A program made the translations under genes and the position numbers. The notes beneath the pieces were generated by a model. It was not told the DNA's origin. It saw nothing but the letters and a program-made list of their open reading frames with translations, and made no database searches. Shown piece by piece: positions 50,497 through 61,790 of a stretch of DNA of 64,000 nt. This DNA comes from Narthecium ossifragum. Its lineage: Eukaryota; Streptophyta; Magnoliopsida; Dioscoreales; Nartheciaceae. Where the stretch lies: assembly GCA_963920575.1 (NCBI GenBank), contig OY986969.1, positions 2,056,001-2,120,000 on the forward strand. Reading direction: 5' to 3'. Position 1 is the stretch's first letter. Every line of letters begins with the position of its first letter.

Positions 50497-51993
50497 CTAA
50501 GGGGCTCTCTTTTTAACCAAAACCTTCAATCCATTGTTCATGTGAGAGGTAAGAAGAGGCACAAAAATGGGGGTCTCGCCGCTCACCGGCCGGAGCTCGT
50601 ACCGCCTCAGCACCGCCGCCGCCACGCATTTCATCTGGGTGAACGCCATTTCCTTCCCCAGACAAGTCCTCGGCCCGGCTTGGAAGACCGGGAACTTAAA
50701 CTGCGACACCGGAGGCTCCTCCGGCGACAGCCACCGCTCCGGCTTGAACTCCAGGCAGTCCTCCCCCCACACCCTCTCCATCCTCCCCATGCCGTACGGG
50801 AAGTACGTCACCCTGTCGCCTTTCTTGATCCCGGTGCCGTCCGGGAGCATGTCGTCGGCGGCGGCGTGCTTTGAGTCCCAGGCCACCGGCGGGTACAGCC
50901 GCATGCTCTCGCACAAGCTCGCCTTCAGCTCCTCCATCTTCCTCAAGCTTTCGAAGTCGAACTCCTCCTCGCCGGACTTCTTGATTTCGGCCACCAGAGA
51001 GGCCTCGACGTCGGGGTGGCGGGAGAGGAGCCAGAAGAACCATGTGAGGGCCGACGAGGTGGTGTCTCTCCCGGCCATCACGAAGCTTATTGCCATGTCT
51101 CTAATCACCTCCTCGTCGTGCCCGCCGTCGATCAGCTTCGACAAGAAGTCGTTCCTCTCTCCGACGTTTCCTTCCTTCTTCCGGATCCGAATCACCTCGT
51201 TTATGGATTCATGGATGAGCTTGATCTCCTCCCTGAGCCGCCTCTCGGTGCCGACGCCCAGTGCTCGCTTCAGCTTCCAAACGGCCGGCAGCGGCGCGGC
51301 TCCTCGCCTGGCGATAATGCCGGAGGCCTCGTCGAAGGCTCTCGCGAAGCCACCGGAGGCCGGTGATGAAGGATCCAGGCAGCCGGGGTCGGTGCCGAGC
51401 GACACCTTGCATATGGTGTCGAAGGCGAAGCCTCTCAGTATCTCTTGCATGTCGACCACCTCCCGGCTCGCCGCCGCCGCCTCCAATATCGGCAGCAACC
51501 TCTCCTTGGCTTCCTCTTCGAGCGTCCTCACCAAGAACTCCCTCAGGGACCTCGTGGTGAACTCGTGGCTGACCAGCTTCCGCTGGGCGTGCCAGAGCTC
51601 GCCGTCGACGTTGAAGATGCCGCGGCCGAGGAGGTCCCCGAGGATGTCGGTGAACGGCTTCCCCTTGGGGTAGTTATGGAAGTTGGTCCTGAGGATGTAC
51701 TCGACGTTGTCCGGGTTGGCGGTGACCACCGTCCGCCGGGCGCCCAGCCGGCTCACGGTGATCGTCTGTGACGGCGCCGCCGCCAGCAGCTCCGTGTACC
51801 AGTCCAGCAGGCGGCGCCGGTTCTTGTAGAAGGAGGCCATGCAGCCAATCACAGGGTATGTCCTCGGCCCATGCCAATGACGAACAATATGAAGTCCATG
51901 GACGGAAGAAGAACAGAGACGATAGCTAAAAGCTATTAGTACTACGAGCAGCGGTGCCGATGAGAAGAGCAAAAGAAGAAGGTTGATCGCCAT
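50497..51993 (-). CDS. CYP94: Cytochrome P450, CYP94-type, single exon, 498 aa
   Basis: CYP94 enzymes are ER-anchored monooxygenases that hydroxylate fatty-acid omega carbons; some (CYP94B, CYP94C) oxidise jasmonoyl-isoleucine. The start is the ATG at 51993-51991 (MAINLLLL). Features are a hydrophobic anchor at residues 2-24, the HGPRTYPVIG hinge (41-50), the I-helix AGRDTT (307-312), ExxR at 362-365 (ESMR), FKPERW (416-421) and the haem loop FQAGPRTCLG with Cys444. NFHNYPKGKPFTDILGDLLGRGIFN and AWDSKHA are CYP94 signatures, closest to CYP94B by memory. The gene is very GC-rich against AT-rich flanks, as is usual for intronless monocot P450s. All key residues are present and there is no break. 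Confidence 0.94.
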   Translation of the reverse strand: MAINLLLLLFSSAPLLVVLIAFSYRLCSSSVHGLHIVRHWHGPRTYPVIGCMASFYKNRRRLLDWYTELLAAAPSQTITVSRLGARRTVVTANPDNVEYILRTNFHNYPKGKPFTDILGDLLGRGIFNVDGELWHAQRKLVSHEFTTRSLREFLVRTLEEEAKERLLPILEAAAASREVVDMQEILRGFAFDTICKVSLGTDPGCLDPSSPASGGFARAFDEASGIIARRGAAPLPAVWKLKRALGVGTERRLREEIKLIHESINEVIRIRKKEGNVGERNDFLSKLIDGGHDEEVIRDMAISFVMAGRDTTSSALTWFFWLLSRHPDVEASLVAEIKKSGEEEFDFESLRKMEELKASLCESMRLYPPVAWDSKHAAADDMLPDGTGIKKGDRVTYFPYGMGRMERVWGEDCLEFKPERWLSPEEPPVSQFKFPVFQAGPRTCLGKEMAFTQMKCVAAAVLRRYELRPVSGETPIFVPLLTSHMNNGLKVLVKKRAP

Positions 51994-52047
51994 GATCAAT
52001 TATTCCAAGAGATCTCATGAGCTCTAGTCTTGTGGGGGGCATGGCTT

Positions 52048-52058
52048 TTAATTTATAG
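52048..52058 (-). promoter_or_regulatory. TATA box of the CYP94 gene
   Basis: The minus strand reads CTATAAATTAAA about 55-65 bp before the ATG, with a CCAATAGG (CCAAT-like) element just upstream of it. Confidence 0.6.
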
Positions 52059-52330
52059 CCTATTGGATACTTAGATCTATGAACGTGTATAGCTCTTTGG
52101 TCTTTGTGGATATAAATAATTGAATATTTTTTTAAAATATTGTTTTCGTATATATATATATATATATGTGTATGTGAATGTATATAATATTTTTAGTTTT
52201 GGTAAAAGATAGGCCACGAGGGCTGCTGGGATTAAACCGGGTCTTATGAGGGAAACTAGACGTGGCCGTACCGCGTTTTGTTGGTTGCTTGACGCAAGCG
52301 TTGTATTCAAAGTTCAAAAGTACTCAACGA

Positions 52331-52525
52331 CTAGTTTTGCTCTTGTCATGTCACGTGATCACCGATTTCATCCTAATAATCACCCAATAACTCTTTTTCA
52401 TTAAATTCCTTTCAATCTGAGATTATCATATCACATAAGCGCCACATAGGCTTCACCTAAGACATTCTCTCGCTACATAAGACAATAAAAGTTTCACTTA
52501 TAATCATAACCTCATATAAAAATGA
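52331..52525 (-). mobile_element. Mini-Helitron
   Basis: On the minus strand it starts TCATTTTTATATGAGG at 52525. It contains GTTATGATTATAAGTGAAAC and GGTGAAGCCTATGTGGCGC, and ends CAAGAGCAAAA-CTAG at 52334-52331. It matches the copy at 4472-4652. Confidence 0.6.
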
Positions 52526-52619
52526 TGTATTATATATAGAATTTAGTGGAAGAGAGTTATTTGGTGGTTATTGAGGTGGGATTGGTGATTACCCTGTCAT
52601 GTGACAGGAGCACAACTAG
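52526..52619 (+). mobile_element. Helitron 3' end with perfect hairpin
   Basis: CCTGTCA-TG-TGACAGG (7-bp stem) is followed by AGCACAA and CTAG at 52616-52619. The body is short and is probably truncated by the neighbouring minus-strand copy. Confidence 0.6.
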
Positions 52620-52625
52620 CGTATG

Positions 52626-53046
52626 TATATGACACATGATAAGTGTTGAACGTTGAGAGATGCATGTGATTTGTGAAAGGAATGAATGAGTAAGAGCAAA
52701 ATTTGTACAAGTAATCTTTGAATGTTGCTTTACATCAAATATATACCTGTCACTCATAAAAAAAAAAAAGATATTTAGACCATAAAAAAGTGTTTAAAGC
52801 TGACCACGAGTAAAACCCATCGCCATCTTGGAGTCCGATTCAACCATGTAATGCCATGGTCGGGAGGGGAAATTTGGACGGCCGGAGTCCGTTGAGCGAA
52901 ACTAAGCAGCTGTATGAAAGAGACTAAAGATCAATGAACCTATCTGTTGGAGGATTACATGCAAGTTGTCTTGTCTTCATCGACGAAATCAAACATTGAC
53001 TGGACCAACGGCAGCCAATGAATCACAAAAAGTCTATATATCCCTA
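52626..53046. other. Intergenic sequence
   Basis: AT-rich; no gene or element with defined ends. Confidence 0.4.
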
Positions 53047-53234
53047 CTAGATGGGTCATGTGTCATCAATAACCACTACTCCTTTCTCTCAATTTTCTAA
53101 CCATTCAGTAACCACCACCACCCTTGTTATTTTCTTTCACATGACTTCATCTCAATCGTCTAATATATTTAGATATAATTAAAATCAAGCATTCTCAACC
53201 GTATGATAGAATGTACTGAATCTTATATAATAGA
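53047..53234 (-). mobile_element. Mini-Helitron
   Basis: On the minus strand it begins TCTATTATATAAGATTC at 53234 (compare TCTATTATATAATAG at 4082) and ends CATGACCCAT-CTAG at 53050-53047. The hairpin is decayed. Confidence 0.5.
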
Positions 53235-53606
53235 TTAATTAGATACATAATTAAAATATAATATTAAAGTCGATTAGTGCTCTTATTATTTAGATTATAA
53301 TATAAACTCGTGCTCGCGTGTTTGTTTAAATTTTATTGAGCTGGTAGAGACAACATGATATCATAGCAGGGTCCTGATTAATATTCAAACCATGGTCTCG
53401 TATTGTGCTAGCTTTTTTTTTTATTAGTCTCGCATTGTGCTAGCTGCTGCTCGAGTGCTGGGAGAAAAAAAAAAGAAATAATTCTTCGAGATCATCGTGA
53501 CCAGTCTCGCACATGGTCGGACCCAAACAAGTAATCCGAAAAAGTCTTATATCCTTAAATAGAAGACCAATTCATGTGCCAAAAAAGAGATAAATATTAC
53601 TAAGAC
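53235..53606. other. Sequence with an LTR-type primer-binding-site relic
   Basis: TGATATCATAGCAGG (53357-53371) resembles the initiator-Met tRNA primer site TGGTATCAGAGC of plant LTR elements. No LTR ends are seen nearby. Confidence 0.35.
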
Positions 53607-53621
53607 ACCATGTTTCATCGT
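53607..53621 (+). repeat. LINE target-site duplication (left)
   Basis: ACCATGTTTCATCGT here and ACCCTGTTTCATCAT at 59574-59588 match at 13 of 15 positions. Confidence 0.7.
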
Positions 53622-53718
53622 ACACTATCAAAACTTAAGAAGCTGGAGGTGAGAAGAGTGTGCTGGTGAGAAGAGTGTGTAGGTGGTGCGGCCTACGCCG
53701 CCCTCCGGTGGAGGACTG

Positions 53719-55502
53719 ATGAGCAGCTCCTCTTCCGGCTCACCGCCGGGATTCCCCAAACCTTATGCTTATCAGGCTGAAGCGGACCAAATTCAAGATA
53801 CCGGCTCTCAGGCCTTAATGGAACATATGCTGAAGCATTGGGTGCACGGAGGGCTAAGAAACCAGAGATCACACATGAAGAATTAACCAAGATGGGTGCC
53901 TTATACGCAGGGGAAATCTATCTTAGTGATGATTTGATGGATCGCTGCTGTAAAGATGGGAATTCTCGCTTTTCGAGCGATTCATGGGGGGAAGGATACC
54001 CCTGGATGTACTCAAGGCCAAGCTTCCCAAACATTGGGGAGAGGGAAGAAGTTTCCAGGTGACGGACATGGCCAAGGGGGTCTTTGCTATCAAGTTTCAG
54101 TGTGAAGAGGATAGGCTCTTCGTGCTCTCTGGGGGACCATGGTATGTGAATGGCATGCCGTTAGCATTGATTAAATGGCAGGAAAATCTTTGTCCTACCG
54201 CGGCTGATTTCCACAAGACGTTGGTTTGGGTTCGCCTTTATGGACTGGCCATAGAATGCTTTGATGAAGAAGTCGCAATAAATGCTGGCTCCCTGTTAGG
54301 CAGCCCTATGAAGGTGGATCTTCACACTCGAGAAGCTGAGAGGGGAAGATACGCTCGGGTGTGTGTGGAAGTTGACCTTCGTCAACCTACTCGGCTAGGG
54401 CTCACTGTTAATAGCAGGTTCGGGCCAAGGTTTGTCCATCTAGATTACGAGCATGTGGTAATCTGTGAAGGTTGTGCTCGCATCGGGCATCGTATGGCTG
54501 ACTGCCCTTCCCGACCTAGCTTACCCAGGAAGAACTCTCGTCCTGTGCCCAGGATGTGGGCGAGAGTAGAAAAGGGGGTGAATAATCATGCGCCCCGGCA
54601 GGAGAAAGGGAAGGGAGTGCAAATGGAGGCACAGGATGGAGGGTTGGCCACGCAGAAGGTGCTGAGACCCAAGGCCCAGGAAACCCAAACCCACACCCAG
54701 GTCCTGATAGTCGATGATAGGATGGATGAGGAAGAAGAGCAGAGCTGTGTACCTGGGAAGATGAAGGAACCAGAGAAGCCGCCGGAGGAGATGCGGGCGC
54801 CGGAGGAAGCTTGGAGCATCGCTGGTAGAGGTTGGCGTGGTTTTCGAGGTCGCTTCGATCCGCGAGCTAGAGGCACCAGGTAAGGATGATCTTTGGAGAA
54901 ACGTGTGACCAACCACGGGCGCCCAAGATCGTCCTCCATCGGACGGAAACCAACGACCTCGTCGACGTCGGCTGGCAGCGGCTGCAGATGGCGCAGCAGT
55001 GAAGACAGGGTTCCACTTCAGTGATAGTGGCAGGGTATATATCGCATGCTCTCAACCTTCATCCATCTGGACACGTGGACGGCCATTGGTAAGCCAATCC
55101 AACTGTTACTCCTGCCTTGGCGATAACTCCGGGCCTTCTTTTGACGTTGGCCTGGGCCCATTGGAAACTACCTCAGCCCAGCCCAGCAACGATGATGGAT
55201 CTGCCCTGAATACCAGCGCTAATCCACCATTAGGAGACTTCGCTCTTCTTGTAGAGGACGTTGATCGCATACATGATAACAGAGTTGCATGCATGGATGT
55301 AGCTTTAGCCTCGGAAGCACCGGTGGAAGCTGATCTCAGGTGTCTGGAATTGTTGTCTGATGTTGAAGATGAAGATGAGGCTACTAGACTCGCATTGGAA
55401 GAGGAAGGCATAGAGGATGGAGAAATCTTCACCCATGCTAGGAAACGCAGATGTCATGTTAACCCATATGAGCAACTGGGCATTCCAGGCGGTTTAATAT
55501 GA
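53719..55502 (+). pseudogene. LINE ORF1 (DUF4283 and CCHC zinc knuckle), frameshifted
   Basis: The ATG at 53719 starts a Ser-rich leader. The frame shifts near 53838 and again near a G-run at about 53970-53985. A long open stretch (53984-54883) holds the DUF4283 RNA-binding-like domain (IPLDVLKAKLPKHWG through NSRFGPRFVHLDYE) and a zinc knuckle, CEGCARIGHRMADC. A further frame change near 54880-54910 leads into the 3' part, which ends at the TGA at 55500-55502. The protein would bind element RNA. Confidence 0.85.
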
Positions 55503-58500
55503 AGCTTTTCTTTTGGAATTGCAGAGGGGCAGGTCCAACTCGTGTTGGTAGGATCTGCCACAGGGTGTCCGGTGCTCACAACCCGGATTTTATCTTTCTC
55601 ATTGACACTTTGGTTGAGGTAGGAAATTTTGAATGGGCACTGCGTAAGGTAGGAGGGGATTGGGATGGCTACTGCATTCCAACGCAGGGTCACGAGGGTG
55701 GAATCTTAGCATTCTGGAAGAGAAGCATTGGAAGAGTAACCATGAGGCACATCTCGAATCAGGCAGTGCATGGCGTAATCACCTCCCCTGAGCATGGTGA
55801 ATTTTCTTTGTCAGCTGTCTATGGAGCTAGGCATCATGGCCAGAGGAAAGAGTTGTGGGACTATCTTTCAAGATTCAACACACTGGGGCTGCCTATGTTG
55901 ATTGCGGGGGACTTCAAAGCTATACTTTCTGCTGATGAAAAATCGGGAGGCTCTCCTTTTGCTTTTAATCATTCGGAAAGAGACTTCCTCAATTTTGTCT
56001 CTCTGAATGACTTAGTTGATTTTGGATACGCAGGTTGTCGATTCACCTGGTCTAACAACCAGCGAGGTAGCTCCAAGATCCTTGAGAGATTGGACCGGGC
56101 TCTGGGAAACAAGCTCTGGAGCCCTCGGTTCCCTGGCACAATGGTTAGTCACCTGCCTCGTGTTGGGTCCGACCATGCACCCATGTTGATCAACTTGATC
56201 CTACCCCCAGAGAGAGCTGGACCTGGCGTTTTCCTATTAGAGCATTACTGGATGCGGCTGCCAGCTTTCCGAGAAGCTTTATCCCAGGCTTGGTCTCTAC
56301 CTTTTCATGGCTCTAAACAATATGTTTATGCATCCAGGCTGAGAGCAATTAAGAATGTGGTTAAGCAGTGGGACAAGAAGTCTGGCAAGGAGGATCTTTT
56401 TGGCACTGGCAGGCGAATGGAAAGCTGCTTGGAGTACCTGTACAAGCTAGAGGAGGAAGGAACGCTTCAACCACAAGATGAATTGCAACTGCGATTGCTG
56501 GAAAAACAGAGAGAAGCTATGCTCTGCAAACAGGAAGCTAGAGCAGCGCAGAGAGTCAGGCAGCTGTGGCTACAAGCTGGGGACAAGAATTCTTCTTTCT
56601 TTCATAATATGGTCTCGTCCAGGGAAGCATAAATCCAAGGTGGCTTCGATCATGGCGGACAATGGAGAATTGGTTAGGGATCAAGTTAGCATAGGAAAGA
56701 TTTTTGTCAGCTATTTCTCTAAGCTCTGGACTGAGGATGCGAACTGCTTTAATCCTGAACTCCCAGCTCTTCCCACTATTGATTTGGATTCGCAGGAATT
56801 GCTAGATTCTGGTGTTAGTGAAACAGAAATCATGGAGGCCCTCCACAGCATGGGACAAAGCAAATGTCCCGGTCCTGATGGTATTCCAGTGGAGTTTTTC
56901 CTTTCTCACTGGGACATTGTTGGGAAGGATTTCGTTGAGTTGATCAGAGGATTCTTCAACACTGCTCTCTTCCCCGCCAATTGGAATGAAACCTTCATTA
57001 CTTTGATTCCCAAGTGCAAATTCCCTCAGGTGGTGAAGGATTATCGACCTATCAGCCTTTGCAATACAGGCTACAAGGTCATCACTACCATTCTGGCCAG
57101 AAGAATGAAACCGGTTCTTTGCAGCCTAGTTGGATTGGAGCAATCAGCATATCTCTCTGGTAGATGTATTCATGACAACATCAATGCTGCTAAGGAAGTC
57201 CTACACTCTATGAAGACTGCACCAAAGTCAAGCAGCTTGATGGTTTTGAAGGTTGATTTAAGGGCAGCGTATGATCGGGTGAGATGGTGTTTCCTGAAGA
57301 AAGTGTTAGAAGCTATGGGCTTTCCTCCTAAATGGATCGCAATGGTGATGGCTTGTGTCACTGGGCCGATGTTTGCCATTGTCATTAATGGCAAAATCCA
57401 TGGGAGATTTGCATCTCGCTGCGGTATTAGGCAAGGAGACCCTTTATCATCCTTACTCTTTCTTATTGTGTAGGAGGTGTTCTCCAGAATCCTTAAAAGC
57501 CCATCGACTGGCCTCATCGGATTGACATTCAGGAACTCAGCATTCTCCCTCTCCCATCTCTTCTATGCTGATGACTGTCTGATATTCTCCAAGGCATCTT
57601 GTCTGGAAGCGCGTCGGGTGAAGGATGCTCTGCTCAGATTCAAGCTTCTCTCCGGGTTAGAGATGAACACATCGAAATCCACTGTGCGATTCTCCCCAAC
57701 TGTCCATGATGATAGGAAGCTTACCCTATGCCGCAAACTTGGTTTAGCTATGGCTGAAGGTACCTGGACGTATCTTGGCGCGCCGCTCTGCCCCGGAAGG
57801 CTCACAGCTGCTGATTGTGCACCGCTCCTGGATAAGATGATCAGCCGCGTTCTCTCGTGGCAAGGGCGACCCATCTCAGACCCGGGGAGATTGGTGCTGG
57901 TGAAGTCGGTTCTGCAAGCTATTCCGACGTTCGTAATGGCCACTTCCCATGTTCCCCTGGGGATCATAAGGAAGATCGATCGCATTTGTAGGGACTTCTT
58001 GTGGAAGAATCGCAAATCTGGGCTGTGCAATTTAGCATGGAAGGATGTTTGTACTCCGAAGGAAAGGGGAGGCCTGGGTGTCAAGGATCTTTGTTCTTGG
58101 CAGGTTGCTCTCAAGGCCAATCGGGTTGCTTCATTGCTTCAGCCAGGAACTAATGTATGAAAAGAAATTGCCAAGGCCAAATATCAATGCAGTGAAACTC
58201 TTCCAACCTGCCGCAACCTCAGGAATGTTTCAACTCACTGGAAACATATCTACTTTGTTGCGGATACACTGAGGACGAGGCTTCTCTGGGTGCCAGGAGC
58301 TGGTAGCAAGCTCAACGTTTTATTTGATGCATGGTTCACTGATACCCCCCTTTCCAGATGGCCAACCATGTTCAATGTCGTTGGCGGTTTGGATGTTACT
58401 GAAGTTGGAAGCTTGATCGCTGATGGCTCCTGGAAGTTAGATGTTCTGGCAGACAACTTCCACCCGCTCCTTATTAATATCATCTTGAAGCAGGGGATCG

Positions 58501-59507
58501 GAAGCAGAGACGTTAGTCGATGGCCATTCAATGGCTCCGGGATGGTAACCTCTGCTTCAGCCTACCTTGTACAGAGGCAGGAGGATTCGAGACCGAGTAG
58601 AGCAGGCATGGGCGACACTTGGTCCGGTGTGTGGAGGGCTCCGGCTGGCCCAAGGGTTAGACACTTCCTCTGGCGAACAGTTCATGGCAAGCTGCCAGTT
58701 CGAGAGGCTCTGTGGAGGTTGCGCCTGTCTTCCGAAATTGAATGCCCGAGATGTCGAGGAGAACCTGAAACTGTCAAGCATGCCATCTTTGCATGTCAGT
58801 TTATCTTCAAGGTTTTCTCTTTGATTGCAAACAAGGAGCAGCTGGTGGTTCCTCCTTGGAACTTTGAGGACTACTGCGGAGCTCTGTTTGAGAGTAGATC
58901 CAAGAAGACCAAGACCTTCCTAGCTTATGGTATGTGGATCATTTGGAAGGACAAGAACTCTATTGTCTTCGGGGAGAAGGGGGATTCGGCTGAGGTTCTT
59001 GCATGCAGAATCACGAGGCTTGCGAAAGAGTTCATTGCCCGAGAGAACAGGAGATCTTCCGAGCTTGCTGTTCATACCACCGGCACCGGCGTCGTGATCC
59101 AAACCGATGCCTCTGTCGATCCACTGTCAAAGACTGCGGCCATAGGCGTTGTTGCCTTGGCGGAGGATCGGAGAGAAGCCTGGGCTTGGGCTAGACCAGT
59201 TGACACTGGATCGATCCTTGAAGCTGAGATGTTAGCCATTCTGGAGGCGTTGAGAAAGGCAAAAATCCTTGGACTTAGAAGGTTAGTAATTGAGACCGAC
59301 TCATTATTAGCTGTCCGGATCTTGAATGGATTGGGTGAATGGCCCCCTGATCTCGAAAACATGGTGAAGAGTATCTGGTTGCATGCTCTTCTCTTCGAGT
59401 CGATATTGTTTCTTTATATCTCCAGAGATAGTAATGCGAGAGCCGATAGTGTAGCTCAAGCATGTCGTAGAACCGGGATTGTTGTAGACTGGACCTGTGT
59501 AACCTGA
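55499..59507 (+). pseudogene. LINE ORF2 (endonuclease, reverse transcriptase, RNase H), broken
   Basis: The ATG at 55499 opens an APE-type endonuclease (55499-56220; FFWNCRGAG, GSDHAPM). A frameshift occurs near 56620. The reverse transcriptase follows (56870-57650) with PGPDGIP, LKVDLRAAYDRV, GIRQGDPLS and the catalytic YADD at 57564-57575. In-frame TAG at 57471 and TGA at 58158 interrupt it. Then come zf-RVT (58620-58800) and RNase H (59090-59480; QTDAS, LEAEML, IETDSL, ARADSV). In the endonuclease the usual acidic ET is DT (LIDT) and the usual GDFN is GDFK, so it was probably dead even apart from the breaks. Confidence 0.92.
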
Positions 59508-59588
59508 TTGTTGTTTCGAGTCTGTACATTTTAGCCATTTGGCTCAACTCATAAAAAAAAAACAAAAAAAAAAACCCTGTTTCATCAT

Positions 59589-61234
59589 GATTTTTGCGTT
59601 GTTTAGACGCCGAAAGCTGACATAAATTAAACCACCCGGCATTTATCACATTTTTTTTTTTAAATTGTTCTTCTATTTTTCTCTCGCGCTCCTTTAGCTT
59701 GTCGCCTTCAAGCAAGTAGTGCAACTTGGACTGTTGATTGTTGCCTTCAAGCAAGTAGTCCAATTAAGTTGTTGCTTCTCCAACATTTTTTTTTTTTTGC
59801 TTATCCAAATGAAACGCAACATTAAATTATCCATATAAGTCCCTCTTCATTTGACAGGGATTTTTGGATGCAAGCATAGAACTAACGTGGAAGACAAACA
59901 AGAGATGCATTGCACGACGAAAGTATACATGATATTCAAATCAAACCCACACCCCAACTGATCTAGGTCAAGGAATCCAAGATACCCAATTCATAAATGT
60001 AGGAGAATTATATAATAAATATAGGAGAGTTTTTGGCAATGTCTAGCAAAATGCATGAGACATTGATCAATTAGGAGTTTATATCAGCACAAATCCTGTG
60101 TCAATGCACCTATTAGATCATGTACATGAAGTCTGTGCCTAATATATATCAGCACGTGTCGTCTCCCGGCGAGAGACTGTTACGGCATGTGCCACTGGCA
60201 CGGTAATCCTTGATCGGACAAACAAAGTATCAAAAAAATATGAACCAGAAGGATTCCCTTAATTACTCAATAAAACCCCTCATAGCAGGATATTGAGATC
60301 TTGCAATATCTCGATTCATCATCTTATGATTTAGGTGAGTGGTACACATCAATTAAGTCAAAATGGACATATGTGGTAAAAAAAAAAAACTTATGTCGTG
60401 AAAAAGTCAAATTATATTCAAGAGATAAAATTGATAGTGATTGTGGTTGTTTGTTTTAATGGCAAGTCAAAATAATCCGAGTAGTCGACCAAGAATAATC
60501 CGAGTAGTCGACCAAGCACCTTTCCTTGGTCCTTCTGGTTTTGCTGACTTCACGTCCTATCTGCATAGGTGGTTTTTCGGCGTAATTAATTGAACAAAAA
60601 ATGCCATTGATGAATAATGCCTTTTATATTGCAGTAAAATGTTTCAGAACTAATTTAGTAATATCTAGCTTTTAAATGCTAATATAGCCTCTACGGTGCA
60701 GATAAACTAGATTGCTTTATTAGAGAAACTAGTATTAAACATGACTTAAATTTTTGGATTATGTGATTAGAAATCGACACAGAGCTACGGCAAATACTCG
60801 ACACTTCTCTCATAATTTCTTCTCATAGTATGCAAATTGCAAGAGCTTCTTCCATTTAGTTCACATGAGTGGGCAATTCCAGGTGTGAAACTTTGCAGGT
60901 GTCTCATAGATTTTGGATGTAAAAATCAAACATGGCCAATAGTGTCAACCTTTTTCTATCTCAATCTCACCACAGAATTGTCGAAGAGTTTGAACAGTCA
61001 TGAATGATTCGAAGCATTTTGCCGGCGAAAAGGTTTCACAAGCTGACCATCCACCGGGCGAATTGAAGTTGCGGCGCAGACTATTCCCGGCCGGAATACC
61101 TCCGATCGGCCTTTTGCTTCAATCAATTCGATCTTTTTGGAAACTTCTGATGGTTGTGGTTATGTCTGGTCCCCCTCTTCTGTCAAATCTAAAACTAGGA
61201 ATACTATGCATATATATATATATATATATATAGG
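59589..61234. other. Intergenic sequence right of the LINE
   Basis: It includes two near copies of TTGCCTTCAAGCAAGTAGT (about 59702-59760), a 23-bp direct duplication AATAATCCGAGTAGTCGACC (60471-60516) and a (TA)n tract at 61208-61231. An open frame from about 61000 shows no conserved domain. Confidence 0.4.
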
Positions 61235-61239
61235 GTAAT

Positions 61240-61790
61240 TTTTCACAGGGAATCAGTTCCCTAACTTTATACAGGGAACTGTGATCCTGGCCGTCAGATC
61301 TCATCGAACGGCCAAGATGTGTTTCGGGGTTTAAACCCCCCCTTACTCTCCTCCGCTCCCCACTCGAGACCCCTCTCTCCCGTGCCCTAACGTCGCTACC
61401 GCCGCCCCGGCCTCCCTCGAGCTCGCGCCGGCCGACCTCGCCCCGGGGTCCCTACCGCCGTCCACCCTCTCCCACGCCCCGTCCTCCCTACCGCCGTCCA
61501 CCCTCTCCCACGCCCCGGCCTCCCTCNNNNNNNNNNNNNNNNNNNNNNNNNNNNNNNNNNNNNNNNNNNNNNNNNNNNNNNNNNNNNNNNNNNNNNNNNN
61601 NNNNNNNNNNNNNNNNNNNNNNNNNNNNNNNNNNNNNNNNNNNNNNNNNNNNNNNNNNNNNNNNNNNNNNNNNNNNNNNNNNNNNNNNNNNNNNNNNNNN
61701 NNNNNNNNNNNNNNNNNNNNNNNNNNCACTGCCACCCTCTCCAGAGGAACCGAGCTCCCCCCCTTGCCTCCAGGTACTCTCTCTTCTCTT
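61240..61790. repeat. GC-rich element end with 36-bp tandem repeat, split by gap
   Basis: CAGGGAATCAGTTCCC through ATCCTGGCCGTCAGATC looks like the end of a DNA transposon. It is followed by a C-rich block in which a 36-bp unit (TACCGCCGTCCACCCTCTCC...) repeats from about 61453 up to the gap. Confidence 0.55.
61527..61726. other. Assembly gap of 200 N
   Basis: The gap lies inside the C-rich tandem repeat, which likely caused it. The true size is unknown. Confidence 0.99.

Larger units (their letters stand above)
53622..59573 (+). mobile_element. Nearly full-length L1-type LINE (about 5.95 kb)
   Basis: The order is 5' leader, ORF1 (RNA-binding, zinc knuckle), ORF2 (endonuclease, reverse transcriptase, zf-RVT, RNase H) and an A-rich tail (59553-59573). 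A 15-bp imperfect target duplication flanks it. Full length is rare among LINE copies, but at least three frameshifts and two stops make this one inactive. The two mismatches between the target duplications fit an old insertion. Confidence 0.92.

Noticed and set aside
50567..51673. Long plus-strand open frame opposite the CYP94 gene
   Set aside because: It is the antisense shadow of a GC-rich P450; the minus strand has all the family motifs.
53340..53400. tRNA-like or SINE sequence
   Set aside because: Only a primer-binding-site-like TGATATCATAGC is visible; no cloverleaf or A/B boxes could be supported.
61000..61233. Open frame near 61.0 kb
   Set aside because: It ends in translated (TA)n sequence and has no recognisable domain or splice context.
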